Assembly: GCA_031261385.1 (NCBI GenBank)
Contig: JAISJS010000221.1
Span: 1-15,271, forward strand
Length of the DNA: 15,271 nt
Source of the DNA: Treponema sp.
GTDB taxonomy: Bacteria > Spirochaetota > Spirochaetia > Treponematales > Breznakiellaceae
Reading direction: 5' to 3'
Position numbers and translations under genes: made by a program. Within the stretch, counting starts at the first letter, position 1, and every line of letters begins with the position of its first letter. Below, piece by piece: positions 13,159-15,271 of the stretch. A model generated the notes under the pieces. The model saw only the letters and a list, made by a program, of their open reading frames with translations, made no database searches and was not told the origin of the DNA.

Positions 13159-15271
13159 ATGGCTTTTGTTCAATTTTCCAGGGTCTCCCTTGCCTTTGCC
13201 GACCGGGACCTCCTTAAAGATGTAAACCTCCAGCTGGCAACGGGCAGCCGGGCTGCCCTTGCGGGAGTCAACGGATCCGGTAAATCAACCTTGATGAAGG
13301 TCATCGCCGGAAAGCTCGCATCTGATTCCGGTGAACGGGCGATCCAGAAAGGAACCCGCATTTCCTACCTTCCCCAATCGGGGATCATTCATCAGGGAAA
13401 GACTCTCCGTGAAGAAGCGGAGACTGCCTTTGATGTAATAATGGCGATGTTAGGCCGCATTGACGAAATAGGCGGAGAGCTGCAAAAGGCGACAAGCGAT
13501 GGGGGCCGCACTGCTGCCTTACTGGAAGAGCATCACCATTTGCAGGAAGCCGTGGAAAATTCCGGTTATTACCGGCGGGAAGCAACCATTACCTCGGTAC
13601 TCACCGGGCTTGGTTTTTCCCTGTCAGATCTCGAACGGGATACCGGAGAATTTTCAGGCGGCTGGCAGATGCGTATTGCCCTTGCAAAGGTACTGCTTGA
13701 AAATCCCGACATACTCCTTTTGGATGAGCCGACAAATTACCTTGACATTGAAGCGCGCACCTGGCTTGAAAAATGGCTCGCCGATTTTGGAGGTGGCTGT
13801 CTTCTTGTATCCCATGACCGTTATTTTTTGGATGTTACCGTTAAGGAGGTCTATGAACTTTTTCAGGGCAGCCTGAAACGTTATGTCGGCAATTACACGG
13901 CCTACGAAAAGGTCCGCGAAATAGAACTTGCAAGCCTTATGAAGCGTTATGCGGAACAGCAGGAAGAGATCGCAAAATCGGAGATTCTCATCCGCCGCTT
14001 CCGCTACAAGGCGACAAAAGCCGCGATGGTTCAGGAGCGGATAAAAAAACTTGAAAAGATGGAACGGATTGAAATTCCCGAATCCCTCAAAAAGATCAGC
14101 ATCACCTTTCCGCCGCCGCCGCACTCGGGCAAGGTTGCCCTGACCCTTTCCGGCATCGGAAAAAGTTACGGTACGCGCCGCATTTTCGGCGGCCTTGATC
14201 TTCTGCTCAACTCGCGTGAGCGGCTCGTCGTAGTAGGCAGGAACGGCGCCGGAAAAACTACCCTGCTGCGCATACTCGCCGGACGTGATACCGGTTACGA
14301 AGGAACAATTGCCTACGGCGCCGGAATTTCGGCGGGGTATTTTTCACAAGACGCTGCGGAGGCAATGACCGGTTCCGAACAGGTCATTGAGTTTATGGAA
14401 GCCGAGGCGCCGACAGCGCTTATTCCCAAAGTACGTGACATGCTCGGGGCCTTTCTCTTTCGCGGGGACGATGTATACAAACCCATCTCGGTTCTTTCCG
14501 GCGGCGAGAAAAGCCGCCTCGCCCTGCTCCGTATGCTTCTTAAACCAATGAATTTGCTTATACTCGACGAACCGACCAATCACCTTGACCTTCACTCCAA
14601 AGATATTCTTCTGGATACCCTTAAAGCCTTTACCGGAACGATTATTTTCGTCTCCCATGATCGGGCCTTTATGGAGGCCCTTTCCACAAAAACGCTTGAG
14701 TTTTCCGCCGCCTCGCCTGAACTGCAACAAAGGACCGGCGCCCAAAGCGTTCCCCGTTTATTTTATGGGGATTATGGTTACTATCTGGATCGCATTGAAC
14801 GGGAAGCTGACGAAAATACAAACAATCAATTTGATAATGCTAAACCTGATCCCGCAACAAACTCTGCCGATGATCCGGCGGTTTCTGCGGAATCTCAGGC
14901 AGATTTCCCGGTGAAAAATTCATCGGAAACCTTAACAGAAAACATCGCCTCCTTACCAAAAACCATTTTGATAAAAGCCGCAGACGTAAAAGGGCCGCTG
15001 CCGGGATCGGCTGCTTACCGTGAGGCGGCAAAGCAAAGGCAAACGCAAATCAGGCGGCTCGAACGTCAGGAAACAGAAATTCTTAAAGCCCTTGAAGACC
15101 TGGAAAAAGAAAAAATTCATCTGGAAACAGAGTTGGCCCGGCCCGAGATTTATTCCAATGGAGATAAGGCACGAATGATGAAGCTGAAATTTGATGCAGC
15201 CACCGCTGCTATCGAGGCAAAAACCGCCGAATGGGAAAAAATTGCTGCGGATCTGGAGCTGGCTTCCCGTG
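13159..15271 (+). CDS. ABC-F family ATPase (Uup/YdiF-like), C-terminus beyond window
   Basis: An open frame of 704 codons runs to the window edge without a stop. It has two ABC domains in one chain and no membrane helices, the ABC-F plan. Domain 1 has Walker A GVNGSGKST (36-44), signature FSGGWQMR and Walker B ILLLDEPTN with VSHDR. A helical linker with RFRYKATKAAMVQERIKKLE follows. Domain 2 has GRNGAGKTT (360-368), LSGGEKSR (from 446), LLILDEPTN and VSHDR. After a low-complexity, Asn/Asp/Ala/Ser-rich stretch (about 548-600), a charged coiled coil begins near 625, as in Uup. ABC-F proteins act on the ribosome as translation factors or antibiotic-resistance factors; the coiled coil suggests the housekeeping Uup type. 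The ATG has no clear ribosome-binding site and sits 3 nt after the lipoprotein stop, so re-initiation is likely. Confidence 0.93.
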   Translation, partial: MAFVQFSRVSLAFADRDLLKDVNLQLATGSRAALAGVNGSGKSTLMKVIAGKLASDSGERAIQKGTRISYLPQSGIIHQGKTLREEAETAFDVIMAMLGRIDEIGGELQKATSDGGRTAALLEEHHHLQEAVENSGYYRREATITSVLTGLGFSLSDLERDTGEFSGGWQMRIALAKVLLENPDILLLDEPTNYLDIEARTWLEKWLADFGGGCLLVSHDRYFLDVTVKEVYELFQGSLKRYVGNYTAYEKVREIELASLMKRYAEQQEEIAKSEILIRRFRYKATKAAMVQERIKKLEKMERIEIPESLKKISITFPPPPHSGKVALTLSGIGKSYGTRRIFGGLDLLLNSRERLVVVGRNGAGKTTLLRILAGRDTGYEGTIAYGAGISAGYFSQDAAEAMTGSEQVIEFMEAEAPTALIPKVRDMLGAFLFRGDDVYKPISVLSGGEKSRLALLRMLLKPMNLLILDEPTNHLDLHSKDILLDTLKAFTGTIIFVSHDRAFMEALSTKTLEFSAASPELQQRTGAQSVPRLFYGDYGYYLDRIEREADENTNNQFDNAKPDPATNSADDPAVSAESQADFPVKNSSETLTENIASLPKTILIKAADVKGPLPGSAAYREAAKQRQTQIRRLERQETEILKALEDLEKEKIHLETELARPEIYSNGDKARMMKLKFDAATAAIEAKTAEWEKIAADLELASR

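Overview
The window looks like a chromosomal segment of a free-living or gut-symbiotic spirochete, most likely a Treponema of the termite-gut type. This is inferred from relaxed-lipobox lipoproteins, a complete tryptophan operon (absent from host-restricted treponemes such as T. pallidum), roughly balanced GC, and many short dispersed palindromic repeats. No rRNA, tRNA, CRISPR array, transposase or phage gene was seen.

Layout. Positions 1-9153 are read from the minus strand and 9312-15271 from the plus strand, so the two blocks diverge from one intergenic region at 9154-9311. The left end (1-2175, minus) holds the N-terminus of a HIT-family protein, an FMN-binding lipoprotein, a three-helix membrane protein of unknown function, a DUF898/YjgN-like membrane protein and a TM2-domain protein. 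The TM2 gene has its own near-consensus promoter and a structured leader.

Positions 2327-9153 (minus) form a full operon in the order trpE-trpG-trpD-trpC-trpF-trpB-trpA, converting chorismate to tryptophan. trpE/trpG and trpG/trpD overlap by 4 nt (ATGA) and trpD/trpC are 4 nt apart, which suggests tight translational coupling. The operon then loosens. A CAGAG-type repeat lies between trpC and trpF, a palindromic element has been inserted twice inside the trpF reading frame, and the trpB/trpA junction carries a decayed duplication that creates a 27-codon mini-ORF. A TTGACA-17-TATAAA promoter precedes trpE, with nested GAAAC/GTTTC palindromes at the predicted transcription start. The 5' UTR of about 36 nt is too short for a leader-peptide attenuator.

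The plus-strand block encodes a 759-residue protein fusing a 12-helix MFS transporter to a HEAT-like cytoplasmic tail, an SH3-domain lipoprotein, and an ABC-F ATPase cut by the window end. The most notable signals are the small mobile palindromes colonising genes and promoters (trpF, the trp -35 box, one repeat nested in another), the trpB/trpA junction duplication, and several genes whose -10 box sits next to an ATG with no Shine-Dalgarno sequence.
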